The notes below the pieces were generated by a model. That model did not search any database. It was given only the letters and a program-made list of their open reading frames with translations, and was not told the DNA's origin. A stretch of DNA of 64,000 nt from Actinomadura graeca (GTDB lineage: Bacteria > Actinomycetota > Actinomycetes > Streptosporangiales > Streptosporangiaceae): NCBI RefSeq assembly GCF_019175365.1, contig NZ_CP059572.1, forward strand, positions 7,750,001-7,814,000. Reading direction: 5' to 3'. The translations under genes and the position numbers were made by a program. Of the stretch, positions 7,927 to 18,157 are shown one piece after another (position 1 is the first letter of the stretch; every line of letters starts with the position of its first letter).

Positions 7927-10143
7927 GTGACGAAGCGCCCGGGACGCGGGACCGCCGGGCGTCAGACCGGCGGCCCGCGCCCGTCCGGGGGACGGGCCGA
8001 CGGAGCGGGCCGCGCGGGCAAGAAGGGCGCCGGGCCCCGCCGTCCGGGCCGGGGCGCCGTCCCTCCGTCCCGCAAGGGCACCACGGGGGCGAAGCCGTCC
8101 GGTGCGAAGCCCGCCGAACCCAAACCCCCCGCGAAGGCCGAGTCGAAGCCCAAGCCGAAACCCAAACCGAAGCCGGGATCCAAGCCGGGACCCAAGCCCG
8201 GCTCCAAGTCCGGTGCCAAATCCGGCACCAGGACCGGTACGAGGTCGGAGGCCAGGCCGGGGTCCAGGGCCCCGGCGCGGGAGCCCGGGGCACGCCGGGA
8301 GGGCCCGCGCCAGGGCGGCGCCGGACGCCCGCCCCGTCCCGCCGCGGGCGCAGGCGCGGGCTCGGGACGGCGCCCTCCCGTCCGCAGGCCGCGCACCCGG
8401 ACGCCGTTCCACCGCCGCGACCCGCTCAAGCGGCTGAACGTCGGCCTGCTCGTCGTGGCGTTCGTGCTGTCCCTGTTCGCCGGGCGCCTCGTCCAGCTCC
8501 AGACCATCGAGTCGGGCAAGTACACCGAGAAGGCGATGCGGCAGCGGCTCCAGCGGATCGACCTGCCGGCCGTCCGCGGCGGGATCACCGACGCGCAGGG
8601 CCACCCGCTCGCCATGACGGTGGAGGCCCGCGCGATCTTCGCCGACCCCTACGTCATCAGGCCGGAGCGGCGCCAGGCCGTCGTGAACGCGCTCGCCCCC
8701 ACGCTCGGGCTGAACCCGGCCTCGGTGATGAAGGCCATCAGCAGGACCGGCACCCGGTTCGTGTACCTCGCGCACGGCGTCCGGCCCGACCAGGCGCGGC
8801 TCATCACGTCCTGGCGGCTCCTCGGCATCGGGACATTGCCGGAATACCGCCGCGAATACCCCAACAACGCGGTGGGTGCGGGCGTCATAGGGTTCGTGAA
8901 CGGTGAAGGGCAGGGCGCCGCCGGGCTGGAGCACTCCATGAACGGCGTGCTCGCCGGGCGGGCCGGCTGGCAGCAGGTGGAGATCAGTCCTGAGGGCCAG
9001 CACATCCCCATGGGCGAGGACCAGCGGCGCCCGTCGGTGCCCGGCACCGGCGTCCGGCTCACGCTGATGCGCGACCTGCAGTTCGAGGCGCAGCGGGCGA
9101 TCGAGAAGCAGGTCAGGGCCACCGGCGCGCGCGGCGGCACGGTGATCGTCATGGACCCGCGCGACGGCCGGCTCCTGGCGATGGCGTCCGCGCCCGGCTA
9201 CGACCCCAACGACTACGGCCGCACCGACCCCGACCGGTGGGGCAGCCCCCTGGTGCAGGAGGCCTACGAGCCGGGCAGCACGGGCAAGGTCGTCACGGCC
9301 GCCGCCGCGATGGAGAAGGGCGGGATCCGGCCCGACACGACGTTCCTCGTCCCCGACCGGATCCGCAAGTACGACCAGGTCTTCCACGACTCGCACACCC
9401 ACGCGCCCGAGCGGCTCACCTTCGCCGGGGTGCTCGCCAAGTCCAGCAACGTCGGCACCATCATGGCCAGCGAGCAGATCACCTCCCAGCAGCTCTACCA
9501 GACGCTGCGCGACTTCGGGTTCGGCCAGAAGACCGGCCTGCCGCTGCCGGGCGAGACGCCCGGGCTGCTCCAGCCGCCGTCCCGGTGGTCGGGCACCGAC
9601 CGCTACCCGATCGCCTTCGGCCAGACCGTCTCGGTCAACGCCGTGCAGATGGCGAGCGTCTACGCGACCATCGCCAACGGCGGCGTGCGCGTCGCCCCCA
9701 CCCTCGTCGCGGGCACGGTCGGCGAGAACGACCGCTTCACGCCCGCGCCCCCGCCCGAGCGCAAGCAGGTCATCAGCGCCGCCACGGCACGGCAGATCAG
9801 CGACATGCTGGAAGGCGTCACCACCGACGAGGGCACCGCGCCGAAGGCGCAGATCCCCGGCTACCGCGTGGCGGGCAAGACCGGCACCGCCGAGATCGTC
9901 AACCCGCGCTGCCGCTGCTACCGGGGCGGCGGGTACACCGCCTCCTTCGCCGGGTTCGCCCCGGCCGACGATCCCCAGCTCGTCGTCCAGGTCGTCCTGC
10001 AGGCCCCCAGGCGGGGCAGCCACTATGGTGGCGATGCGGCCGCGCCGGTCTTCAGGGACGTGATGGGCTTCGCCCTGCAGACCCAGAAGATCCCGCCGAC
10101 GGGGAGCAGGCCGCCGATCGCCAAGATCTACGCCGGAGGCTGA
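7927..10143 (+). CDS. ftsI: Septal peptidoglycan transpeptidase FtsI (class B PBP)
   Basis: A 738-residue class B penicillin-binding protein that crosslinks septal peptidoglycan. The cytoplasmic N-terminus is about 165 residues, far longer than usual, with repeated Lys-Pro and Pro-Gly-Ser units. Then come one membrane helix (VGLLVVAFVLSLFAG), the PBP dimerisation region (VRGGITDAQGHPLA), and the transpeptidase domain. Motifs are Ser451 in STGK, S506-S507-N508 and K651-T-G. The usual family motif is STFK; here the third residue is Gly. GTG start follows ftsL by 34 bases. Confidence 0.95.
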   Translation: MTKRPGRGTAGRQTGGPRPSGGRADGAGRAGKKGAGPRRPGRGAVPPSRKGTTGAKPSGAKPAEPKPPAKAESKPKPKPKPKPGSKPGPKPGSKSGAKSGTRTGTRSEARPGSRAPAREPGARREGPRQGGAGRPPRPAAGAGAGSGRRPPVRRPRTRTPFHRRDPLKRLNVGLLVVAFVLSLFAGRLVQLQTIESGKYTEKAMRQRLQRIDLPAVRGGITDAQGHPLAMTVEARAIFADPYVIRPERRQAVVNALAPTLGLNPASVMKAISRTGTRFVYLAHGVRPDQARLITSWRLLGIGTLPEYRREYPNNAVGAGVIGFVNGEGQGAAGLEHSMNGVLAGRAGWQQVEISPEGQHIPMGEDQRRPSVPGTGVRLTLMRDLQFEAQRAIEKQVRATGARGGTVIVMDPRDGRLLAMASAPGYDPNDYGRTDPDRWGSPLVQEAYEPGSTGKVVTAAAAMEKGGIRPDTTFLVPDRIRKYDQVFHDSHTHAPERLTFAGVLAKSSNVGTIMASEQITSQQLYQTLRDFGFGQKTGLPLPGETPGLLQPPSRWSGTDRYPIAFGQTVSVNAVQMASVYATIANGGVRVAPTLVAGTVGENDRFTPAPPPERKQVISAATARQISDMLEGVTTDEGTAPKAQIPGYRVAGKTGTAEIVNPRCRCYRGGGYTASFAGFAPADDPQLVVQVVLQAPRRGSHYGGDAAAPVFRDVMGFALQTQKIPPTGSRPPIAKIYAGG

Positions 10144-10223
10144 GCCCAGCGAGTACCCTCCTCGCCGTGAGTTCACGACCCGTGTCCCCGCAGTCCCGTT
10201 CCGCTCGCAACGAAAGAAACGCC

Positions 10224-11807
10224 ATGCGTCCCACCACCAATCCGGCCCGTCCGCTGACCGGGCTCGCGGCGCTTCTCGGCATCGAGCGGGGCGACGGCGG
10301 CGCAGGCCGGTCCGGCGGCGGGGGCGGCATCTGGGCCGGCATCGCCGCGACGGGGATCACGCACGACTCGCGCGCGGTGATGCCCGGCGACCTGTACGCC
10401 GCGCTGCCGGGAGCGCGCGCCCACGGCGCCCAGTTCTCCGCGCAGGCCGCGCAGGCCGGCGCGGTCGCGATCCTCACCGACCCGGACGGCTACGACGAGG
10501 CGGCCGCCACGGGGCTGCCGGTGCTCGCCGTGGCGGACGTCCGCGCCCGCCTCGGCGAGGCCGCCGCCTGGGTGTACGGGGAGCCCGCGCGCGACCTGCT
10601 GCTCATCGGCGCGACCGGCACCAGCGGCAAGACCACCACCGTGTTCCTGCTGGAGGCCGGGCTGCGCGCCGCGGGGATCGAGACGGGCCTCGTCGGCGGC
10701 GTCGAGATCCGGGTCGGCGACTCCCGCGTCGAGAGCTCGCTGACCACCCCCGAGTCCACCGACCTGCACGCGCTGTTCGCGATGATGCGCGAGCGCGGCG
10801 TCGGCGCCGCCGCGATGGAGGTCTCCAGCCACGCCCTCGCGCAGGGACGCGTCGGCGGCGCCCACTACGACGTCGCGATCTTCACGAACCTGTCCCAGGA
10901 CCACCTCGACTACCACCCGACCATGGCGGACTACTTCGCCGCCAAGGCGAGGCTGTTCACGCCGGAGTACTCGCGGGTGGGCGTGGTCAACCTCGACGAC
11001 CACTACGGGCGCAGGCTGCTGGAGACCGCCACCGTCCCGACCACGACGTTCTCGGCCACCGGCGACCCGGCGGCCGACTGGCGCGCCGAGGACGTGCGGA
11101 TCGGCGCCGACGGGAGCGTCTTCCGCATCGTCGGGCCGGGCGGGATCGAGGCCGACGCCGCCGTCCAGCTCGCCGGGCCGTTCAACGTCGCCAACGCGCT
11201 CGCCGCGATCGTGGCGCTGGTGGAGGCGGGCATCCCGCTGCCCGCCGCGGTGCGCGGGGTCGGCTCGCTGCCGGGCGTCCCCGGACGGCTGGAGCGCGTC
11301 GACGAGGGCCAGGAGTTCGTCGCGCTCGTCGACTACTCCCACAAGCCCGGCGCGGTCGAGGCCGTCCTGACCGCGCTGCGCCGCGTCACCGAGGGCCGGC
11401 TGACGGTGGTGCTCGGCTGCGGCGGCGACCGCGACCGCGGCAAGCGCCCGCTGATGGGCGAGGCCGCGGCCCGGCTCGCCGACATGGCGTACTTCACCAA
11501 CGACAACCCGAGGTCGGAGGACCCGCTGGCGATCCTCGCCGCTATGGTCGAGGGCGGGCTGAAGGTGCCGCAGGCGCAGCGGGCCGACATCGTCGTCGAA
11601 CCCGACCGCGCCGCCGCCATCGCGCTGGCCGCGGGCCGGGCCCGGCGCGGCGACGTGCTGGTCATCGCCGGCAAGGGACACGAGCAGGGCCAGTACGCGG
11701 CGGGCGAGGTGCAGCCGTTCGACGACCGCGAGGTCCTCCGCGAGGCGCTGCGCCGCCGCGGCGGCCGCCAGGACGAGGGAACAAGAGGGGACGGGACGCG
11801 AGCGTGA
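10224..11807 (+). CDS. murE: UDP-MurNAc-tripeptide synthetase MurE
   Basis: A 527-residue Mur ligase that adds the third amino acid to UDP-MurNAc-L-Ala-D-Glu. ATP-binding motif GATGTSGKTTT is near residue 130. DNPR at residues 427-430, within NDNPRSEDP, is the signature of enzymes adding diaminopimelate, so the wall peptide likely contains DAP. ATG 10224 is chosen because GAAAG lies upstream and the family-like sequence starts soon after. In-frame GTG codons upstream, such as 10168, have no RBS. The stop overlaps the murF start. Confidence 0.95.
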   Translation: MRPTTNPARPLTGLAALLGIERGDGGAGRSGGGGGIWAGIAATGITHDSRAVMPGDLYAALPGARAHGAQFSAQAAQAGAVAILTDPDGYDEAAATGLPVLAVADVRARLGEAAAWVYGEPARDLLLIGATGTSGKTTTVFLLEAGLRAAGIETGLVGGVEIRVGDSRVESSLTTPESTDLHALFAMMRERGVGAAAMEVSSHALAQGRVGGAHYDVAIFTNLSQDHLDYHPTMADYFAAKARLFTPEYSRVGVVNLDDHYGRRLLETATVPTTTFSATGDPAADWRAEDVRIGADGSVFRIVGPGGIEADAAVQLAGPFNVANALAAIVALVEAGIPLPAAVRGVGSLPGVPGRLERVDEGQEFVALVDYSHKPGAVEAVLTALRRVTEGRLTVVLGCGGDRDRGKRPLMGEAAARLADMAYFTNDNPRSEDPLAILAAMVEGGLKVPQAQRADIVVEPDRAAAIALAAGRARRGDVLVIAGKGHEQGQYAAGEVQPFDDREVLREALRRRGGRQDEGTRGDGTRA

Positions 11808-13198
11808 TCCCACTTCCGCTGTCGACGATCGCGGAGATGACGGGGGGCGCCCTCCACGGGCCCCCCGGCGCCGTGGTGAGCGGGCCCGTGGTCATCGACT
11901 CCCGGGCGGCAGGGCCCGGGACGCTGTTCGCGGCGCTGAAGGGCGACCGCGCCGACGGGCACGACTTCGTCCCCGGCGCGCTCGCCGCGGGCGCCGCCGG
12001 GGTGCTCGCGCAGCGCCCCGTGGACGGCCCGGCCGTGGTCGTCGCCGATGTCCGGGAGGCGCTCGGGCGGCTGGCCCGCGGCGTCCTCGGGCGGCTGCCG
12101 GACGTGACCGTCACCGCGGTCACCGGCTCGGCCGGCAAGACCTCCACCAAGGACCTCATCGCGCAGGTCGTGTCCCGCGCCGGGCCCGTGGTGTGGCCGC
12201 CCGGGTCCTTCAACAACGAGATCGGGCTGCCGCTCACCGTGCTGCGCGCCGACGAGGGCACCCGGCACCTGGTGCTGGAGATGGGCGCCCGGGGCATCGG
12301 CCACATCGCCTACCTGACCGGGATCGCCCGTCCCGACGTCGGCGTCGTGCTGAACGTCGGCACCGCCCATGTCGGCGAGTTCGGCAGCAGGGAGAACATC
12401 GCCCTGGCCAAGGGCGAGCTCGTCGAGGCCGTCCCGCCGGGCGGCACCGCCGTCCTCAACGCCGACGACCCGCTGGTGTCGGCCATGGCGTCCCGGACGC
12501 GGGGACGGGTCGTCACCTTCGGCCGCTCGCCGGAGGCGGCCGTCCGCGCCGTGGACGAGACGCTCGACGACCGGGGCCGCGCCCGGTTCACCCTCGTCAC
12601 GCCCGAGGGCGCGGCGCCGGTCGCGCTGCGCCTGCACGGCGCGCACGCCGTCCCGAACGCGCTGGCCGCCGCCGCGGCCGCGCGCGCGGCGGGCCTCGCG
12701 CCGGACACGGTCGCGGACGCGCTGTCGGAGGCCCGGACCGCCAGCCGCTGGCGGATGGAGGTCACCGAGCGGGACGACGGCGTGACCGTCGTCAACGACG
12801 CCTACAACGCCAACCCCGACTCGACGCTCGCCGCGCTCGACACCCTCGGCCACCTCGCCCGGGGCCGGCGCGCGTTCGCGGTGCTGGGGGAGATGGCCGA
12901 ACTGGGCGCCGCGTCTGTGGCGGAACATGCCAAGATCGGGCAGCATGTCGCGCGCAGCGGGTTCGCCGGCCTCATCGTCGTCGGCGCGAACGCGGCGCCG
13001 ATGGCCGAAGGGGCCGGGCAGGTGGCGTCATGGACGGGAGAGTGCGTACAGGTGGATGACGTCGGCGCGGCCGTGACCGCGCTCAGCGAGCGGCTCCGGC
13101 CGCGGGACGTCGTGCTGGTGAAGGGCTCCCGCGTGGCCGGCCTGGAGCGGGTGGCCGAGGCGATCCTCGACGGCCGCGCCGGGGAGGCCGCCCGATGA
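11804..13198 (+). CDS. murF: UDP-MurNAc-tripeptide--D-Ala-D-Ala ligase MurF
   Basis: A 464-residue Mur ligase that attaches D-Ala-D-Ala to complete the UDP-MurNAc pentapeptide. ATP-binding [12 protein letters not shown] (about residues 105-116), [12 protein letters not shown] and the [10 protein letters not shown] motif typical of MurF are present. GTG start shares bases with the murE stop (GTGA), and its own stop overlaps mraY. Central domain with MGARGIGHI precedes the C-terminal Rossmann-like domain. Confidence 0.96.
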   Translation: MIPLPLSTIAEMTGGALHGPPGAVVSGPVVIDSRAAGPGTLFAALKGDRADGHDFVPGALAAGAAGVLAQRPVDGPAVVVADVREALGRLARGVLGRLPDVTVTAVTGSAGKTSTKDLIAQVVSRAGPVVWPPGSFNNEIGLPLTVLRADEGTRHLVLEMGARGIGHIAYLTGIARPDVGVVLNVGTAHVGEFGSRENIALAKGELVEAVPPGGTAVLNADDPLVSAMASRTRGRVVTFGRSPEAAVRAVDETLDDRGRARFTLVTPEGAAPVALRLHGAHAVPNALAAAAAARAAGLAPDTVADALSEARTASRWRMEVTERDDGVTVVNDAYNANPDSTLAALDTLGHLARGRRAFAVLGEMAELGAASVAEHAKIGQHVARSGFAGLIVVGANAAPMAEGAGQVASWTGECVQVDDVGAAVTALSERLRPRDVVLVKGSRVAGLERVAEAILDGRAGEAAR

Positions 13199-14256
13199 CC
13201 AACATCATCATCGCCGCCGGGGTGGCGCTGATCTTCGTCATGGTCGGCACCCCGGTGTGGATCCGGATCGTCAACCGGCTGGGCTACGGCCAGATGATCC
13301 GGGACGAGGGTCCCGAGGCGCACCTCACCAAGCGCGGCACCCCCACGATGGGCGGGACGGTCTTCATCGTCGGCTCGCTCGTCGGCTACGCCGCGGCGCA
13401 CCTGTTCACCGGGAACGCCCCGACGGTCTCGGGCATCCTCGTGCTGTTCCTGATGACGGGCCTCGGCCTGGTCGGGTTCGTGGACGACTACATCAAGGTG
13501 TTCAAGCAGCGCAGCCTCGGCCTGCGCAGCGGCGCCAAGATGATCGGCATCGTCCTCGTCGGCGTGGTCTTCGCGGTCGCGTCGCTGAACTTCCCCAACG
13601 GCTACGACATCACCCCCGCCGACCCCCACCTGTCCTTCCTCCGCGACTTCGGCCCCTCGATCGGCCCGTACCTGTTCGTGGTGTGGGCGCTGCTGCTCAT
13701 CGCCGCCATGTCCAACGGCGTGAACCTGACCGACGGCCTCGACGGCCTCGCGGCGGGTCCCGCCGGGATGGTGCTCGCCGCCTACGTGATCATCGGCAAC
13801 TGGCAGCTGCGCAACAGCTGCTACGACTTCGCGCTGGCCCCCAACTGCTACAGCGTCCGCGACCCCCTGGACCTCGCGGTGGTCGCCGCGGCCGTGCTCG
13901 GCGGCGTGTTCGGCTTCCTGTGGTGGAACGCCCCGCCCGCCAAGATCTTCATGGGCGACACCGGCTCGCTGGCCCTCGGCGGCGTGCTGGTGGGCCTCGC
14001 GATCCTCACCCGCACCCAGTTCCTGCTCGCGATCCTCTGCGGGCTGATCGTGATGATCACCCTGTCGGTGATGATCCAGGTCGGCGGGTTCAAGCTGACC
14101 GGCAAACGCGTGTTCAAGATGGCGCCGCTGCAGCACCACTTCGAGCTGTCCGGCTGGGCCGAGACCACGATCGTCGTGCGCTTCTGGCTGATGTCGGCGC
14201 TGTTCGTCGCGATCGGCATCGGCCTGTTCTACCTGGAATGGATGCCCAAGAAGTGA
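13195..14256 (+). CDS. mraY: Phospho-MurNAc-pentapeptide transferase MraY
   Basis: A 353-residue polytopic membrane enzyme that transfers phospho-MurNAc-pentapeptide to undecaprenyl phosphate, forming lipid I on the inner face of the membrane. About ten hydrophobic segments are visible. Conserved acidic loops include [18 protein letters not shown] and [11 protein letters not shown]. The C-terminal [14 protein letters not shown] is typical. ATGA overlap with murF. Confidence 0.97.
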   Translation: MTNIIIAAGVALIFVMVGTPVWIRIVNRLGYGQMIRDEGPEAHLTKRGTPTMGGTVFIVGSLVGYAAAHLFTGNAPTVSGILVLFLMTGLGLVGFVDDYIKVFKQRSLGLRSGAKMIGIVLVGVVFAVASLNFPNGYDITPADPHLSFLRDFGPSIGPYLFVVWALLLIAAMSNGVNLTDGLDGLAAGPAGMVLAAYVIIGNWQLRNSCYDFALAPNCYSVRDPLDLAVVAAAVLGGVFGFLWWNAPPAKIFMGDTGSLALGGVLVGLAILTRTQFLLAILCGLIVMITLSVMIQVGGFKLTGKRVFKMAPLQHHFELSGWAETTIVVRFWLMSALFVAIGIGLFYLEWMPKK

Positions 14257-15692
14257 CCACCAGCCCCTGGGACGGCCTGGACGTCTGCGTCGCCGGCCTC
14301 GGCGTGTCGGGCCGCGCGGCGGCCCGGGCGCTCGCGGCGCGCGGCGCGCGCGTCACCCTCGTGGAGGCCCGCGACGACGACGAGTGGCGGCGGCACGCGG
14401 CCGGGCTCGCCGGGCACGGCGTCACCGTCCGGCTCGGCGACGGCGAGACCCTCCCCGAGGGCACCGCCCTGGTGGTGACCTCGCCCGGCTGGCGCCCGGA
14501 CGCGCCGCTGCTCGCCGCGGCGGCCGCCGCGGGCGTCGAGATCATCGGCGAGGTCGAGCTGGCGTGGCGGCTGCGGCCCGCCCACGGGGCGGCGCCGTGG
14601 CTGGCCATCACCGGGACCGACGGCAAGACCACCGTCGTGCGGATGCTGGCGTGCATGCTCACCGCCGCGGGGCACCGTGCCCTCGCCGTCGGCAACGTCG
14701 GGACGCCGATCGTGGAGGCCGTCGCCGGCGACGGCGGAGGGGGCCCCGGTGACGCGCCCGAGCCCTACGACGTGCTGGCCGTGGAACTGTCGAGCTACCA
14801 GCTGCACTGGTCGAGCTCCCTCGCCCCGGCGGCGGCGGCCGTGCTGAACATCGCGCCCGACCACCTCGACTGGCACGGCTCCATGGACGCCTACGTCGCC
14901 GCCAAGGCCAAGATCTTCGCGCCGGGCGCCGTCGCGGTCTACAACGCCGACGACGCCACGTCCGCCGCGCTGGCGGAGAAGGCGGAGGGCGTGCCGCGGA
15001 GGGCGGGCTTCACCCTGCGGACGCCGCGTCCCGGGGAGCTGGGCGTCGTCGAGGACCTGCTGGTCGACCGGGCGTTCACCGCCGACCCGGCGCACGAGGC
15101 CGCCGAGCTGGCCGCGCTGGACGACGTCCGCCCGTTCGCGCCGCACAACGTCGCCAACGCGCTGGCGGCGGCGGGCCTCGCGCGGGCGTTCGGCGTGCCG
15201 CCCGAGGCCGTCCGGGAGGGGCTGCGGGCCTTCGTCCCCGACCCGCACCGCATCCAGCACGTCGCCGACGTCGCGGGCGTCTCCTACGTCAACGACTCCA
15301 AGGCGACGCAGCCGCACGCCGCCGCCGCGTCCCTGGCCGCCTACGAGCCGGTGGTGTGGATCGCGGGCGGCCTCCTCAAGGGCCTGGACGTCGACGACCT
15401 GGTGCGCTCCTGCGCCGGGCGGCTTCGCGGCGTGGTGCTCATGGGACGCGACCGGCACCGGATCGCCGCGGCACTCGCGCGACACGCCCCGGATGTCCCG
15501 GTCGTGGACGTCGCCGACACCGACACTGGGGCCATGGACCGCGTCGTCACCGAAGCCGCCGGGCTCGCCCGTCCCGGCGACACCGTGCTGCTCGCCCCCG
15601 TCGGGGCCTCCTTCGACATGTTCGCCAACTACCCGGCCCGCGGGGACGCCTTCATCGCCGCCGTCGAGCGGCTCGCCGGGGACGCGCGGTAG
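14253..15692 (+). CDS. murD: UDP-MurNAc-L-alanine--D-glutamate ligase MurD
   Basis: A 479-residue Mur ligase adding D-Glu. N-terminal Rossmann-like motif [15 protein letters not shown]-binding [12 protein letters not shown] (about residue 125), [11 protein letters not shown] and [11 protein letters not shown] are present. GTG 14253 forms the same 4-base overlap seen at neighbouring junctions; an ATG at 14238 would add five residues and is the alternative. Two bases separate its stop from the ftsW start. Confidence 0.94.
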   Translation: MTTSPWDGLDVCVAGLGVSGRAAARALAARGARVTLVEARDDDEWRRHAAGLAGHGVTVRLGDGETLPEGTALVVTSPGWRPDAPLLAAAAAAGVEIIGEVELAWRLRPAHGAAPWLAITGTDGKTTVVRMLACMLTAAGHRALAVGNVGTPIVEAVAGDGGGGPGDAPEPYDVLAVELSSYQLHWSSSLAPAAAAVLNIAPDHLDWHGSMDAYVAAKAKIFAPGAVAVYNADDATSAALAEKAEGVPRRAGFTLRTPRPGELGVVEDLLVDRAFTADPAHEAAELAALDDVRPFAPHNVANALAAAGLARAFGVPPEAVREGLRAFVPDPHRIQHVADVAGVSYVNDSKATQPHAAAASLAAYEPVVWIAGGLLKGLDVDDLVRSCAGRLRGVVLMGRDRHRIAAALARHAPDVPVVDVADTDTGAMDRVVTEAAGLARPGDTVLLAPVGASFDMFANYPARGDAFIAAVERLAGDAR

Positions 15693-15694
15693 CG

Positions 15695-16951
15695 ATGGCC
15701 GCCGTACCGGCGCAGGAGGAGGGCGGCGGGCGCGCCGGGCCGCGCGAGCAGGTGGCCGCCGCCGTCGGCCTGCTCGACCGCCCCCTCACCTCCTACTACC
15801 TGGTGCTGGGCTGCTCGGTGATGCTGCTGGCGCTCGGCCTGACGATGGTGCTGTCGGCGTCCAGCGTCAAGCAGCTCCAGGCGACCGGCTCGGCGTACAC
15901 GCTGTTCCAGAAGCAGGCCATCTGGATGGCGATCGGGCTGCCCGGCATGTGGCTGGCGTCCCGGCTGCCCGTCAGGACGTTCCGCGCGCTGGCGTACCCG
16001 CTGCTGCTGCTGTCGGTCGTCGCGCTGGCGCTGGTGCTCATCCCCGGCCTCGGGCGCAGCGCGGGCGGCGCGACCCGCTGGATCAGCTTCGGGCCCTTCC
16101 AGCTCCAGCCCTCCGAGCCCGCCAAGCTCGCCCTGGTGCTGTGGGGCGCGGACCTGCTGGCCCGCAAGGAGCGGCTGGGGCAGCTCACCGAGTGGCGGCC
16201 GCTGCTCGTCCCGCTGCTGCCCGGGGCGGGGGTGCTGGTGCTGCTGGTGATGCTCGGCAACGACCTCGGCACCACGCTCGTCCTGCTGACGATCTTCCTG
16301 GCGCTGCTGTGGGTCGTCGGCGCCCCCGGGCGGCTGTTCCTCGGCATCGCCGGGCTGGTCTGCCTGCTGGTGTCGATCCTCATCATCGTCGAGCCGTACC
16401 GGATGCAGCGGCTCACCGGCTTCCTCGACCCCTCGGGCAACGAGCTGACCAGCAACTACCAGGGCATCCAGGGGCTGTTCGCGGTCGCCTCCGGCGGCCT
16501 GTTCGGCACCGGCCTCGGGGAGGGGCGCGCCAAATGGGACTACCTGCCGCACGCCGAGACCGACTTCATCTTCGCGATCGTGGGGGAGGAGTTCGGGCTC
16601 GTCGGCACGCTCGTCGTGCTCGGCCTGTTCGGGCTGCTCGCCTACGCCGGGCTGCGGATCGCCCGGCGCGTCAAGGACCCGTTCACCAGGCTCGCCGCCG
16701 CGGGCGCCACCGCCTGGCTGGTGGTGCAGGCCATCGTCAACATCGGCGCGGTGATCGGCGTGCTGCCGATCACCGGCATCCCGCTGCCGCTGGTGTCCTA
16801 CGGAGGCTCGGCGCTGATCCCGACGCTCCTCGCGCTCGGGATGCTGCTCGCCTTCGCCAAACGCGAGCCGGGCGCGCGGCAGGCACTCTCCGCACGGGGT
16901 CCCGGACCGGTCGTGAGGGCTCTAAGCTGGCTGGGCCTGGCACGGCGTTGA
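15695..16951 (+). CDS. ftsW: Septal peptidoglycan polymerase FtsW (SEDS family)
   Basis: A 418-residue SEDS glycosyltransferase that polymerises lipid II at the septum with FtsI. About ten transmembrane helices are visible. The family markers are RWISFGPFQLQPSEPAKLAL, the acidic loop LPHAETDFIFAIVGEE, and GIPLPLVSYGGSAL near the end. ATG 15695, two bases after the murD stop, gives an N-terminus MAAVPAQEEGG of cytoplasmic character. Longer upstream reading is antisense-like low complexity over murD. Confidence 0.95.
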   Translation: MAAVPAQEEGGGRAGPREQVAAAVGLLDRPLTSYYLVLGCSVMLLALGLTMVLSASSVKQLQATGSAYTLFQKQAIWMAIGLPGMWLASRLPVRTFRALAYPLLLLSVVALALVLIPGLGRSAGGATRWISFGPFQLQPSEPAKLALVLWGADLLARKERLGQLTEWRPLLVPLLPGAGVLVLLVMLGNDLGTTLVLLTIFLALLWVVGAPGRLFLGIAGLVCLLVSILIIVEPYRMQRLTGFLDPSGNELTSNYQGIQGLFAVASGGLFGTGLGEGRAKWDYLPHAETDFIFAIVGEEFGLVGTLVVLGLFGLLAYAGLRIARRVKDPFTRLAAAGATAWLVVQAIVNIGAVIGVLPITGIPLPLVSYGGSALIPTLLALGMLLAFAKREPGARQALSARGPGPVVRALSWLGLARR

Positions 16952-17056
16952 AACCCCCCTCCGGGGTGCCGGCGGATCCGGCGCCCGCGAACGCCGTCCC
17001 GCGCCGCGGGGCGTGGCACCCGACAAGTCGAACACGCTGAGGAGTTGTCAACGAGC

Positions 17057-18157
17057 ATGAGGGTTGTCCTGGCCGGCGGCGGCACCGCCGGACACATCGA
17101 GCCCGCGCTGGCCCTCGCCGACGCGCTGCGCCGCAACGACCCGAACGTCGGGATCACCTGCCTCGGGACGGAACGCGGCCTGGAGACCCGGCTCGTCCCG
17201 CAGCGGGGCTACGAACTCGCCCTGATCCCCCCGGTGCCGCTGCCGCGCACGCTGACCCCGCAGCTGCTGTCGGTCCCCGGCCGGCTGCGCGGCGCCATCA
17301 ACGCGGCGGCCTCCGTCCTCGACCAGGCCAGGGCCGACGTCCTGGTGGGCTTCGGCGGCTACGTCGCCACCCCCGGCTACCTCGCCGCCCGCAAGCGCAA
17401 GGTGCCGATCATCGTGCACGAGGCCAACCCCAAGCCCGGCCTCGCCAACAAGCTCGGCGCCCGCTTCACCGACCACGTCGCGGTCTCCCACTCCGACTCG
17501 CCGCTGCCGAACGCCACGTTCGTCGGGATCCCGCTGCGCCGCGAGATCGCCGCGCTCGACCGGCTGGCGATGGGCGACAAGGCCCGGTCCTACTTCGGGC
17601 TGCTGCCCGACCTCCCCACGCTGCTGATCTTCGGCGGGTCGCAGGGCGCCCGGTCCCTCAACCAGGCCGCGGTCGCCGCCGCGCCCTACTTCCGGCAGGC
17701 GGGCATCCAGGTCCTGCACATCGTCGGGCCCAAGAACACCGAGGAGCCCGAGCCGGCCGCCGGCGGCCCCCAGTACGTCACCATCCCCTACTGCGACCGG
17801 ATGGACCTCGCCTACGCCGCCGCGGACATGGCGATGTGCCGGGCCGGCGCGATGACCTGCGCCGAGCTCGCCGCGGTCGCCCTCCCGGCGGTGTACGTGC
17901 CGCTCCCGATCGGCAACGGCGAGCAGAAGCTCAACGCCGAGCCGATCGTCGCGGGCGGCGGCGGGATGCTGGTCGACAACGCCGAGCTGTCACCCGACTG
18001 GATCGCCCACAACCTGCTGCCCGTCCTGGCCGATCCGGGCCGGGTCGCGCACATGTCCGAGGCGGCCGGGCGGATGGGCCGGCGGGACGCCGACGTGGCG
18101 CTGGCGAAGATGGTCCATGACGTCGTGGGTGCCGCCGGCGCGGCCGGCGCCCGATGA
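17057..18157 (+). CDS. murG: Lipid II synthase MurG
   Basis: A 366-residue GT-B glycosyltransferase adding GlcNAc from UDP-GlcNAc to lipid I at the membrane. N-terminal [18 protein letters not shown] (residues 7-24) and the UDP-GlcNAc region [13 protein letters not shown] are visible, with [24 protein letters not shown] near the C-terminus. ATG 17057 begins [13 protein letters not shown], as in the family; GAGGAG lies 12 bases upstream, a rather long spacing. TTG 17045 would add four residues but has no spacing to the RBS. The stop overlaps murC. Confidence 0.95.
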   Translation: MRVVLAGGGTAGHIEPALALADALRRNDPNVGITCLGTERGLETRLVPQRGYELALIPPVPLPRTLTPQLLSVPGRLRGAINAAASVLDQARADVLVGFGGYVATPGYLAARKRKVPIIVHEANPKPGLANKLGARFTDHVAVSHSDSPLPNATFVGIPLRREIAALDRLAMGDKARSYFGLLPDLPTLLIFGGSQGARSLNQAAVAAAPYFRQAGIQVLHIVGPKNTEEPEPAAGGPQYVTIPYCDRMDLAYAAADMAMCRAGAMTCAELAAVALPAVYVPLPIGNGEQKLNAEPIVAGGGGMLVDNAELSPDWIAHNLLPVLADPGRVAHMSEAAGRMGRRDADVALAKMVHDVVGAAGAAGAR

